This document shows positions 1 through 5,631 of a stretch of 8,794 bases of DNA, in pieces (the first letter of the stretch is position 1; each line of letters opens with the position of its first letter). Origin of the DNA: Methanosarcina sp. (GTDB lineage: Archaea > Halobacteriota > Methanosarcinia > Methanosarcinales > Methanosarcinaceae); NCBI GenBank assembly GCA_013331265.1, contig DUGS01000097.1:2088-10881 (forward strand), read 5' to 3'. Both the position numbers and the translations under genes were made by a program. The notes below the pieces were generated by a model. It was not told where the DNA came from, searched no databases, and was given only the letters and a program-made list of their open reading frames with translations.

Positions 1-22
1 AATTGTTTCTGAACGAAAGTCC

Positions 23-44
23 AGAATAAATTCAGGATAAATTC
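23..44. repeat. 11-bp imperfect tandem repeat upstream of dtdA
   Basis: AGAATAAATTC (23-33) is followed directly by AGGATAAATTC (34-44), matching at 10 of 11 positions. It lies 24 bases before the dtdA start. The AT-rich ATAAATT cores could form part of the promoter, but no clear Shine-Dalgarno or TATA box can be assigned in the 68 bases available. Seen directly; any function is a guess. Confidence 0.4.
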
Positions 45-68
45 GAAGAAAACCGGACTGATCCGACA

Positions 69-962
69 ATGACTGATATAATGTTAGAAAATGTAAATAA
101 TTCAAAAATCACTATCATCTGTTCTGCTCCTGACCTTGCCAGCCAGAACATCAAAACTCATCTTTTGGACCTGAGAGAATGGAAAAACCTGAAACTCCCG
201 CCTGAATCCGGATTTTCAGCAGCACGAGAATCCGCGGATGGAAAATTCAGGCTTGTAGATATTGAAGAAATCCATGTTTTTCAGGATGGACTTGATAAGA
301 AACTCGAAGCTGCTGGACTACCAGCTTCTCTTATAATTTTTGCATCCAAACACAAGAGTAAAGAGGAAATCAACTCCCTTACCGTCCATTGTACTGGAAA
401 CTCCTCTGGTGAAGCAAGGCTTGGAGGGCGTCCGAAATCCCTTGCCGTCGCTTCCCCGGCCGCTATGAAATCAATCCTTAAGGAAATGAAGCGGCTTGTC
501 GAAGAAAAAGGACTGAAGTACGATGTAACCCTTGAAGTTACCCACCATGGCCCAACCGAACTCTCGGTACCTTCTATCTATACCGAGATTGGCAGCACAG
601 AAATCCAGTGGAAAGACCCTGAAGCCGGAGAGGTTGCTTCAAAAGCCATCCTTGCAGTTTCACTTGAAAAAGTGCCTGTAGCTGTAGGCTTCGGAGGCGG
701 GCACTATGCCATGCGCCAGACAGGGCTTTTGCTTGAAACCGGCATATCTTTCGGGCACAATTTCCCCAAGTACCAGCTTGAATTCGTGGATGAGGACCTT
801 GTCCGGCAGGCGGTTGAGAAATCAAATGCTGAGTTTGCTTACTTTGACCGGAAGTCCATGAGAAGTGAAGAAAAAAAGCGGATATCAGAAATTCTCGAGA
901 AGCTCGGGCTCAACGTTTTAAAAGAATCGGAAATCCGGGAAAAGTACGGGCTTGAGAATTAA
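69..962 (+). CDS. dtdA: D-aminoacyl-tRNA deacylase (archaeal DTD2/GEK1 type)
   Basis: Cytosolic metalloenzyme that hydrolyses D-amino acids off mischarged tRNAs, keeping them out of translation. The 297-residue product has the family's landmarks: an N-terminal strand followed by ICSAPDLASQNI (17-28), SKHKS (93-97), a THHGPTELSVPSIYTEIGS block (158-176) and the glycine-rich GFGGGHYAMRQ (207-217). The His-rich segments are the likely zinc-binding and catalytic parts, as known for the archaeal/plant DTD2 family, which is unrelated to bacterial DTD. The family is usually 270-300 aa, so the gene looks complete. The start is the first in-frame ATG; a second ATG lies four codons in, and no strong Shine-Dalgarno precedes either, so the exact start is a little uncertain. 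It is followed after about 130 bases by the membrane-protein pair, which has no evident functional link. Confidence 0.93.
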   Translation: MTDIMLENVNNSKITIICSAPDLASQNIKTHLLDLREWKNLKLPPESGFSAARESADGKFRLVDIEEIHVFQDGLDKKLEAAGLPASLIIFASKHKSKEEINSLTVHCTGNSSGEARLGGRPKSLAVASPAAMKSILKEMKRLVEEKGLKYDVTLEVTHHGPTELSVPSIYTEIGSTEIQWKDPEAGEVASKAILAVSLEKVPVAVGFGGGHYAMRQTGLLLETGISFGHNFPKYQLEFVDEDLVRQAVEKSNAEFAYFDRKSMRSEEKKRISEILEKLGLNVLKESEIREKYGLEN

Positions 963-1090
963 TCCGGAAATTAAGAGGTTTATTTTTCAAAAAGGTGTAC
1001 TGCAGGTGTGCCCAGAGACACACCGTAGTGCACCGTTCTATAAGATGGTATTTCAGTAACGACAGTATTTCAGTAACAGGTAGGGACTTA

Positions 1091-1453
1091 ATGTTCAGTA
1101 TTGATATCTCCCCTATTATTCTCCGTTTCCTTTTCGGCGGGAGTGCAGTTGTAGCTTCCAGATTGATTGCGCGGAGTTTCGGAGGGAGGCTTGGAGGCAT
1201 TTTTGCAGCTTTTCCAGCGGTTTACCTTGCAGCAGTTGTGGGCCTGAGCATGGAATACGAAGGCAGTGAACTGCTTTTTGTTTCCGAACAGCTTTCAAAA
1301 GGTGCGCTTGTTGGAATGGCAGCAGATATCTGCTGTGCCCTTGCAGCCAGCTACTTTATTCATAAATACGGGTGGAAAATGGGCCTTAGCCTATCTCTTC
1401 TATTATGGGCTGTGCTTGCCCCACTTATTTACTTTATGTGGTTCGGATTCTAA
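1091..1453 (+). CDS. Small four-helix membrane protein, DUF3147-like (first of pair)
   Basis: A 120-residue hydrophobic protein of unknown function with about four predicted membrane helices (roughly residues 8-25, 36-54, 68-90 and 97-117). The motif GGIFAAFPAV (35-44) and the RFLFGGSAV segment (12-20) recur in the next gene, marking the two as paralogs; this pattern fits the DUF3147 family, recalled and not searched. The reading frame is open back to an ATG at 995, but those 32 extra residues (Cys/Arg/His-rich) have no counterpart in the paralog. The ATG at 1091 aligns the two proteins at almost the same N-terminal distance and has a purine-rich AGGTAGGG stretch at 1078-1085, so it is preferred. 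About 96 bases separate it from its partner. Paired short subunits suggest a hetero-oligomeric membrane complex, which is inference only. Confidence 0.75.
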   Translation: MFSIDISPIILRFLFGGSAVVASRLIARSFGGRLGGIFAAFPAVYLAAVVGLSMEYEGSELLFVSEQLSKGALVGMAADICCALAASYFIHKYGWKMGLSLSLLLWAVLAPLIYFMWFGF

Positions 1454-1549
1454 AGAAAAATACGAACTGAAAGCCGAGAAAAAAGTAATAACAGATGAAA
1501 TAAAAAATAATTAATAAAGAGAAAAACCAATGCATTAAGGAGTTTTTTA

Positions 1550-1942
1550 ATGGAACTGGATTTCCGGGATCTTGGAATAAGGTTTGTTTTCGGAGGCACA
1601 GCTGTTGCTGCCTGTTATATCCTGCTTCAGTACCTCCCCTCAAAATCCTTTGCAGGGATTTTTGCAGCTTTTCCGGCGGTAATGGCTGCAGCCATAATAA
1701 TGGCAGGTCACTTTGGAAGCTCCGAGCAGGCAGCAGATATTGCTTTTGGAGCCAGCGCAGGGATGCTCGGCTGTACGGTTTGTGTGCTCACAGCTACTTT
1801 TTGCATGGAACACCTGAACAGGTGGGGGTTATCCCTGGCAATCTCCCTTATGGTCTGGTTTTTCAGCTCGTATGCAGCGATTATACTGATGCAGGGTATT
1901 CTCGAAAAAAGAAAAAGGAACAGCAGGAAAAAGGTATTTTAA
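1550..1942 (+). CDS. Small four-helix membrane protein, DUF3147-like (second of pair)
   Basis: A 130-residue membrane protein paralogous to the one just upstream. GIFAAFPAV falls at residues 36-44 in both proteins, and RFVFGGTAV (11-19) matches RFLFGGSAV of the partner. Four hydrophobic segments are visible (about 9-28, 36-54, 63-85 and 91-116), followed by a strongly basic tail (EKRKRNSRKK), which by the positive-inside rule should be cytoplasmic. The start is well supported: AAGGAG at 1537-1542 sits 7 bases before the ATG. The function is unknown. The conserved Gly/Phe/Pro motif in the second helix is the likely functional core, and the two genes are probably co-transcribed. The DUF3147 assignment is from memory. 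Confidence 0.82.
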   Translation: MELDFRDLGIRFVFGGTAVAACYILLQYLPSKSFAGIFAAFPAVMAAAIIMAGHFGSSEQAADIAFGASAGMLGCTVCVLTATFCMEHLNRWGLSLAISLMVWFFSSYAAIILMQGILEKRKRNSRKKVF

Positions 1943-2088
1943 TATTCAGGCTTTGAATAAATCAAGAATACTGATTAAAGAATACTTGTATAGTTACTTG
2001 ATAGGAATGCGGTCTTTAAAAGAGAAATGATTACATGATGTCAAAATATACATAATATCAACATGTACTTCATACTAAGTCTTTTCTG

Positions 2089-2101
2089 AGGCTGTGAGCC
2101 T
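2089..2101 (-). terminator. Small hairpin after the secreted-protein gene
   Basis: AGGCT-GTG-AGCCT is a perfect 5-bp stem with a 3-base loop, lying 4 bases beyond the stop of the minus-strand gene. On that strand it is followed by a purine-rich stretch rather than a run of T, so it may be a 3'-end stabilising hairpin more than a terminator. The opposing gene also ends nearby (1942), so the spacer is convergent. Confidence 0.3.
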
Positions 2102-2105
2102 GAAA

Positions 2106-2627
2106 TCACGGACTGAAAAAAAGCCCCATTTCTTCATAGGTAGAATTCATATCTTGCAGAGTTTTTTGAAGGTTACTAAAGTTCGAACCTATTGATTCAT
2201 TATTAGAATTGATGTCTTCAAGAGTAGAGTTTACAGCCTCAACCTCAAAGCTTATCATTCCTTTGCTCATGTTCAGTCCTTCCTTACTCTTGTTTATTGA
2301 TTCAAAGACCAGGCTCAGATTCTCGCTTGAGTTTGCCAATTCTGTATTTGAATCAACAACCCCTAGAGCCTTTTCTAAAGATTCCAGCATGGAACCCATA
2401 AAATCCAGTATTCCGATTGTCGCCTGTAAAAAGTTATTCAGGGGAACAAGGATCGAATTTATAATTTCAGAAAGGGAGTTTACACTATCTGCAAGTGATT
2501 GCGGCAGATCTGATACGGAGAGGTTTCCTTCTGTTCCCCCTTCAGCACCCTGTTCAGCCAGCACAGGTTTGGTTGCCACTGAAATTAAGAGAAAAATTAT
2601 GATCAGATGCAAAAGTCCGTTTTTCAT
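2106..2627 (-). CDS. Secreted, sequon-rich, coiled-coil-like protein of unknown function
   Basis: A 173-residue exported protein not recognised as a known family. It has a classical signal peptide: MKNG, a hydrophobic core (about residues 5-18), then KPVLA before a probable cleavage at A24/E25. The mature part is mostly predicted helix with heptad-like leucine/isoleucine spacing (about 38-170) and contains no cysteine. Nine N-x-S/T sequons occur at N35, 99, 103, 112, 119, 133, 143, 149 and 161, eight of them in the C-terminal half, suggesting archaeal N-glycosylation outside the cell. The start was chosen at 2627 because GAGG at 2637-2634 is spaced 6 bases from it; an upstream in-frame start at 2648 would put the Shine-Dalgarno inside the gene and add seven residues before the signal peptide. 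It is single and divergent from rpl15e. A role in the envelope or surface is inferred. Confidence 0.75.
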   Translation of the reverse strand: MKNGLLHLIIIFLLISVATKPVLAEQGAEGGTEGNLSVSDLPQSLADSVNSLSEIINSILVPLNNFLQATIGILDFMGSMLESLEKALGVVDSNTELANSSENLSLVFESINKSKEGLNMSKGMISFEVEAVNSTLEDINSNNESIGSNFSNLQKTLQDMNSTYEEMGLFFSP

Positions 2628-2740
2628 AAACATCCTCGCTGAAGCCAAATTACCGATATGAAGTCACATACTGATATGAAAACTACATACAGTAATAGCG
2701 CCAATTATTCATGAGTTAAAATTCGCTGTAATCCCCCAAA

Positions 2741-2768
2741 TTATACTACACCAAACAGTGTAATATAA
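2741..2768. promoter_or_regulatory. 11-bp imperfect inverted repeat in the divergent promoter region
   Basis: TTATACTACAC (2741-2751) and GTGTAATATAA (2758-2768) are inverted copies with one mismatch, separated by CAAACA. The right arm contains, on the minus strand, a TATA-like TTATATTAC that could serve the secreted-protein gene and would place its transcript start about 110 bases before the ATG. This arrangement would suit a dimeric regulator's operator overlapping a TATA box. The repeat is seen directly; the role is inferred. Confidence 0.4.
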
Positions 2769-2776
2769 ATCACCAA

Positions 2777-2786
2777 TTTATATAAA
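2777..2786 (+). promoter_or_regulatory. TATA-like box, possible distal promoter for rpl15e
   Basis: TTTATATAAA is a near-ideal archaeal TATA sequence. It would give a start near 2805-2810 and a leader of about 150 bases before rpl15e. It competes with the TATA-like sequence at 2844-2850 as the operon promoter; both could be used. Confidence 0.4.
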
Positions 2787-2843
2787 TATATTCATACTGC
2801 TATTCATAAAGGTTTTTCTGATCATTTACTTTGCAGGCAAAGC

Positions 2844-2850
2844 TTTAAAT
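2844..2850 (+). promoter_or_regulatory. TATA box with BRE-like upstream element, probable rpl15e promoter
   Basis: TTTAAAT is preceded by GGCAAAGC, resembling an archaeal BRE/TATA pair. Counting about 25 bases downstream predicts a transcript start close to 2872, which is where the first strand of the predicted leader stem begins. That coincidence supports this promoter. Position is inferred from general archaeal promoter geometry. Confidence 0.5.
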
Positions 2851-2871
2851 CAAATGATTCAGTTGTATCGC

Positions 2872-2939
2872 ATGTTTCATTTTCGGGATTAGGTCCCGTT
2901 GGGATGTGGTCCTGCTGGCAGGGCTGAACCGTGAAACAT
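2872..2939 (+). ncRNA. Predicted three-way-junction RNA in the rpl15e leader
   Basis: Complementary segments form a closing stem of 9 bp (2872-2880 with 2931-2939; eight Watson-Crick pairs and one G-U) enclosing two hairpins: CGGGA-TTAGG-TCCCG (2884-2898) and GTCCTG-CTGG-CAGGGC (2909-2924, with one T-G pair). The segment is far more GC-rich than the AT-rich spacer before it. It ends about 10 bases before the GGTG Shine-Dalgarno of rpl15e and starts at the predicted transcript start. It could be a cis-acting leader for autogenous control by a ribosomal protein, or a separate small RNA. I do not recognise it as a known RNA family; there is no tRNA, box C/D or H/ACA pattern. Confidence 0.45.
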
Positions 2940-2959
2940 AAGTGAAACTGGTGTTTAAA

Positions 2960-3550
2960 TTGGTAAAATCTTTTTATGAATATGTACGCGATGCATGGAA
3001 AAACCCTGATGAGACTTATGTGAACGAACTCCGCTGGGAGCGCTTACAGGTCTGGAGAAAGCAGGGATCCGTGACCAGAGTTGAAAGGCCCACAAGAATC
3101 GACAAAGCACGCTCCCTTGGATACAAAGCCAAACAGGGTATTGTTGTCGTCAGGGTAAATGTACGCCGAGGAGGGCTTGGTCATGTAAGGCCCAACCGTG
3201 GAAGAAGGACCCAGAAGATGGGAAAGAACAAGGTCTCAGGTGGAATGAGCATCCAGAGAATCGCTGAAGCCCGTGCTGACCGCAAATACCCGAACCTTGA
3301 GGTCCTTAACTCCTACTGGGTGGGAGAAGACGGAAAACACAAATGGTTTGAAGTCATCCTTGTAGACCCTCACCACCCTGTAATAAAGAGCGACAAGAAC
3401 CTGAACTGGATCTGCGACTCGTCTATCAGGGGCAGAGCCACCAGGGGTAAGACCAGTGCAGGTAGGAAAAGCCGAGGCATGACCACACGCGGCAAGGGTA
3501 CTGAAAAGACCAGGCCGAGCATCCGTGTACACCAGAGTCGAGGCAAGTGA
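2960..3550 (+). CDS. rpl15e: Large ribosomal subunit protein eL15
   Basis: Structural protein of the archaeal 50S subunit that binds 23S rRNA, 196 residues and very basic. It carries the family's near-invariant stretches: KSFYEYVRDAWKNPDE near the N terminus, ERLQVWRKQGSVTRVERPTR, RARSLGYKAKQG-type and VRVNVRRGGLGHVRPNRGRR, then NSYWVGEDGKHKWFEVILVDPHHP. The C-terminal tail is rich in Arg, Lys and Gly. The frame is open to a GTG at 2942, but family members begin (M)VKSFYxYVR, which fits a TTG at 2960 with GGTG at 2950-2953 six bases upstream. It is first gene of an operon with a COG1325 protein, rnp3 and rnp2, whose next start overlaps its stop. Identification is secure; the start is likely but not certain. 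Confidence 0.95.
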   Translation: MVKSFYEYVRDAWKNPDETYVNELRWERLQVWRKQGSVTRVERPTRIDKARSLGYKAKQGIVVVRVNVRRGGLGHVRPNRGRRTQKMGKNKVSGGMSIQRIAEARADRKYPNLEVLNSYWVGEDGKHKWFEVILVDPHHPVIKSDKNLNWICDSSIRGRATRGKTSAGRKSRGMTTRGKGTEKTRPSIRVHQSRGK

Positions 3551-3990
3551 TTCACCACATAACAATGCGTGTGATCGCCCACGCAACCGAAGACATATCC
3601 AGAGTCCGCGAGGCTCTGGATTTTTTTTTATCCGGTGCCGGCGTAAAGGACGGGAGTAAACTCGTAGAAGAACTCCAGGCTGAAGGGCACCACGGAAATC
3701 CGATTACTATCCTTAGCGTGCAGCTTAAAAAGAAGGCAGAATGCCTGAACTTTGCCCGTTTTGTCCGGGGTATTTTTTCTGAAGAAGATGTGGACATGCT
3801 CAGGGAAGAAATGCCTGAAAGGCTGGACGATGATATGGTCTTTCACCTCCGCTTCGACAAGCAGGCCGCATACCTGCAGAAGGTAAAACTGACTGACTCT
3901 TCGGATGCTATCATTGCAAAGGTCAAGATAGAGACCTATCCTAAGAACAGGGAAAAAGCCGGAGCCATAGTGGAGGAATTATTTGGGTAA
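3547..3990 (+). CDS. COG1325-family RNA-binding protein (exosome neighbourhood)
   Basis: A 147-residue cytosolic protein of the archaeal COG1325 family (PF01877-like), predicted to bind RNA and commonly encoded beside RNase P and exosome genes. Visible features are the N-terminal strand IHHITMRVIAHATED (2-16), the acidic helix SRVREALDFFL (18-28), the GHHGNPITILSVQLKKKAE core (47-65) and a charged C-terminal half with LRFDKQAAYL (101-110). It starts with GTG inside the rpl15e stop (GTGA), a 4-base overlap that implies translational coupling. A later ATG at 3565 would drop the conserved IHHIT strand, so GTG is preferred. Its stop overlaps rnp3 by 8 bases. The biochemical function has not been established to my knowledge; a role in RNase P or ribosome-linked RNA processing is inferred from context. 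Confidence 0.88.
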   Translation: MIHHITMRVIAHATEDISRVREALDFFLSGAGVKDGSKLVEELQAEGHHGNPITILSVQLKKKAECLNFARFVRGIFSEEDVDMLREEMPERLDDDMVFHLRFDKQAAYLQKVKLTDSSDAIIAKVKIETYPKNREKAGAIVEELFG

Positions 3991-4702
3991 ACCTAAATTT
4001 TATGATTTTTGCGTTCATGCAGCTCCGGATGGGGATAATACTATTGAGGAACTCGCTTCCCTTGCCCGGCATTTCGGGTACAGCGGGATTGCCCTTACCA
4101 ACCATTCTGACAGACTCCCTGATAAGAAACCGGCTCTGCCTTTGATTGAGGGTTTTGAGGTTTTCAGGGGAATTGAGCTTGTGGAAGAAAACCCTTCAAA
4201 ACTGCATGGTTTGATTGGAAAATTCAGGAACTCAACAGATGTCCTGATTGTGCACGGAGGGTCCGAAGCAGTCAACAGGGCTGCACTTGAAAATCCAAGA
4301 GTAGATATTCTTAATCATCCGGCTTTTGACAAAAGCAGCGGATTAAACCAGGTGCTGGCAAAAGCAGCTGCAGATAACGGGGTTGCAATAGGTATTACTC
4401 TTAGACCTCTTTTACATTCCCGTGGTTCAAGGCGCATCCGCATGCTGTCCGACCTTAGAGAAAACCTTGAACTTGCAAGAAAATACGAGGTTTCTCTTGT
4501 ACTGTGCAGCGATGCCATGTCTTGCTTTGACCTGCGCTCCCCTATGGAAACTCTTGATTTTGCTGAGGTCTGCGGGCTTGAAGAAGACGAGGCTCTTGAT
4601 GCCATAAGCACTGTTCCGGAAAGAATTCTAAAAAAGAACCGACCTGGTCCTGGGTATATAAGGGAAGGCGTTGAAGTTCTTGAAGGAGAGGATATCTTTT
4701 GA
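3983..4702 (+). CDS. rnp3: Ribonuclease P protein component 3 (Rpp30 family)
   Basis: Protein subunit of the archaeal RNase P ribonucleoprotein, which removes 5' leaders from pre-tRNA; homologous to eukaryotic Rpp30, with a TIM-barrel-like fold, and known to pair with the Pop5 homolog (Rnp2). The 239 residues show FYDFCVHAAPDG (6-17), GIALTNHS (35-42), FRGIELVEENPSKL (61-74), VLIVHGGSEAVNRAALENPRVDILNHPAF (87-115) and an IGITLRPLLHSRGSRR segment (137-151). The start is a TTG at 3983 with an excellent GGAGGA at 3972-3977; there is no ATG nearby that keeps the conserved first strand. It overlaps the preceding gene by 8 bases and the following rnp2 by 4 bases. Confidence 0.95.
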   Translation: MGKPKFYDFCVHAAPDGDNTIEELASLARHFGYSGIALTNHSDRLPDKKPALPLIEGFEVFRGIELVEENPSKLHGLIGKFRNSTDVLIVHGGSEAVNRAALENPRVDILNHPAFDKSSGLNQVLAKAAADNGVAIGITLRPLLHSRGSRRIRMLSDLRENLELARKYEVSLVLCSDAMSCFDLRSPMETLDFAEVCGLEEDEALDAISTVPERILKKNRPGPGYIREGVEVLEGEDIF

Positions 4703-5031
4703 AACGCCTGCTTCCTTCACTCCGCGCTAAAAAGCGGTATCTTGCTTTTGAACTCATCTCAGAAGAACCTGCGAGCAGAAGTGACATTGTTAGAGAAGTT
4801 ATCTCTTCTGCGTCTTCGCTGCTCGGAGACGTTACAACCAGCAACTGCGGAATTAAGGTTCTTGGATTTGAAAAAGGAAAAGGAATTATTCAGTGCTCTC
4901 ACACAAAGGTTAAGGAAACGAGAGCCTCTCTGGCTGCTCTTACCCGGATTAATGGAAAAAGGGCAACTATTCATGTTCTGGGGACTTCCGGTACTGTTAA
5001 AGGAGCTACGGAGAAGTTTCTGCAGAATTAA
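4699..5031 (+). CDS. rnp2: Ribonuclease P protein component 2 (Pop5 family)
   Basis: Second RNase P protein, homolog of Pop5, which forms a heterodimer/tetramer with Rnp3 and supports the catalytic domain of RNase P RNA. The 110 residues include the typical opening LPSLRAKKRYLAFEL (5-19), a serine/acidic helix (ISEEPASRSDIVREV), the core strand TSNCGIKVLGFEKGKGIIQCSHTKVKETRASLAALTRI (47-84) and TIHVLGTSGTVKGATEKFL at the end. The start is a TTG overlapping the rnp3 stop (TTGA), with AAGGAGAGG at 4683-4691 upstream. Length and sequence are normal for the family. In many euryarchaea psmA and exosome genes follow; here a non-coding spacer and a convergent gene pair follow instead. Confidence 0.95.
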   Translation: MKRLLPSLRAKKRYLAFELISEEPASRSDIVREVISSASSLLGDVTTSNCGIKVLGFEKGKGIIQCSHTKVKETRASLAALTRINGKRATIHVLGTSGTVKGATEKFLQN

Positions 5032-5084
5032 AGTGAATTCAGAAAAGCTGAAGTTAGGGTCCTGGAAAGCTTGACCTGAAACCT

Positions 5085-5144
5085 GGAAAAGTCAGGGTTT
5101 AGATCAGGGTTTTTAGAGTTTCCTATTTTTACCCTGGACTTTCC
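5085..5144 (+). terminator. Imperfect hairpin and T-runs after rnp2
   Basis: GGAAA-A-GTC-AGGGT (5085-5098) pairs with ACCCT-G-GAC-TTTCC (5131-5144), giving 13 pairs interrupted by one bulge on each side. A second CAGGGT at 5105-5110 can compete for the ACCCTG arm. T-runs at 5109-5114 and 5125-5130 lie in the loop and are the kind of U-tract where archaeal transcription stops. About 55 bases past the rnp2 stop, this is a likely 3' end of the operon. Confidence 0.45.
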
Positions 5145-5239
5145 GCAGTAAATTTCCGCATATTCACAATTATTTCTGCTATCGTTTTTCAATAAAACGT
5201 GGATTTATTGGTCTTTTATGCAGGAGGTAAAACAGCTAT

Positions 5240-5368
5240 ATGGTGTATTATAGAGATAAAAACGATATCATAGAGATAAAAACGATATCATCCAATTTTC
5301 ACCAAGTTCCATTAAAAGTCCAAATTAATTTGATTTGTTTCAAAAACGTTATCAGGAAAAAATATTGA
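5240..5368 (+). other. Doubtful 42-codon ORF with strong Shine-Dalgarno, possible gene remnant
   Basis: An ATG at 5240 follows GGAGGT (5223-5228) by 11 bases and opens a 42-residue frame starting MVYYRDKNDIIEIK. This opening loosely resembles the first residues of archaeal winged-helix proteins of the 'YRDxxEII' kind, but nothing after it does. The 20-bp tandem duplication lies inside and shifts the frame, so this could be the decayed start of a regulator gene. A chance ORF is equally possible. Confidence 0.2.
5251..5290. repeat. Exact 20-bp tandem duplication
   Basis: The unit TAGAGATAAAAACGATATCA occurs at 5251-5270 and again, without change, at 5271-5290. Perfect identity suggests a recent slippage duplication or a maintained pair of binding sites. 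Each unit contains the palindrome GATATC. Seen directly. Confidence 0.95.
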
Positions 5369-5458
5369 TTTTCGAAAAAATACTGTGGAATGTAGGATTA
5401 ATATCATTTAGTCTTGAAAATCAGTTCTCGATTTGAGGTCTTCTTACTTAGAATTATA

Positions 5459-5623
5459 TTAAATGTTTGCTATTCCCTGGACTGCAGATTGGGCGGAGAT
5501 ACTGACTGATGTAAATGAGGATGTGCATCCGCATTTTCTGCAGTAGTAAAAGTTGTTTGAGCCAATTACCTGTTTTTTAAGGGGTGTATCGCATCTGACA
5601 CATTTTGAAGGCTGGTCAAACAT
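5459..5623 (-). CDS. 54-residue zinc-ribbon microprotein
   Basis: A very short gene found by translating the minus strand. The product begins MFDQPSKCVRCDTPLKK and has two CxxC knuckles, C8-V-R-C11 and C28-R-K-C31, 16 residues apart, with an extra C33, then a Ser/Thr-rich tail ending GIANI. This is a typical zinc-ribbon layout. The start is convincing: ATG at 5623 with GGAGTGA (5638-5632) eight bases before it, the Shine-Dalgarno containing the stop codon of the upstream zinc-ribbon gene, only 8 bases away. The two are thus an operon of two micro zinc ribbons. The role is unknown; such proteins often bind nucleic acid or serve as small adaptor subunits. The family is not recognised. Confidence 0.7.
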   Translation of the reverse strand: MFDQPSKCVRCDTPLKKQVIGSNNFYYCRKCGCTSSFTSVSISAQSAVQGIANI

Positions 5624-5631
5624 ATCTCTTC

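Larger units (their letters stand above)
5032..5458. other. Non-coding spacer between rnp2 and the zinc-ribbon pair
   Basis: About 430 AT-rich bases between convergent transcription units. It contains the hairpin after rnp2, a 20-bp tandem duplication at 5251-5290 and a possible 42-codon frame at 5240-5368. Otherwise no gene, tRNA or recognisable mobile element is visible. Confidence 0.6.

Noticed and set aside
2209..2661. Plus-strand open frame of 150 codons opposite the secreted-protein gene
   Set aside because: The minus-strand gene has a proper signal peptide and Shine-Dalgarno; the opposite frame is serine-rich shadow sequence without a start signal.
2854..2927. Possible box C/D small RNA (TGATT ... 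CTGA) in the rpl15e leader
   Set aside because: The box C match is poor (RTGATGA expected) and no terminal k-turn stem fits; the three-way-junction folding explains the region better.
4742..5074. 110-codon frame overlapping rnp2 in another frame
   Set aside because: rnp2 is a clear conserved gene in the same DNA; the alternative product is leucine/arginine-rich with no family likeness.
5501..5511. CTGACTGATGT resembling adjacent box D' and C' elements
   Set aside because: No outer box C or D at suitable distance, and it is inside a coding region.
5481..5544. Nested inverted repeats (ACTGCAGA/TCTGCAGT and a 9-bp hairpin at 5513-5536)
   Set aside because: They lie within the 54-codon zinc-ribbon gene, where the CxxC codons explain the sequence; a separate RNA role is not needed.
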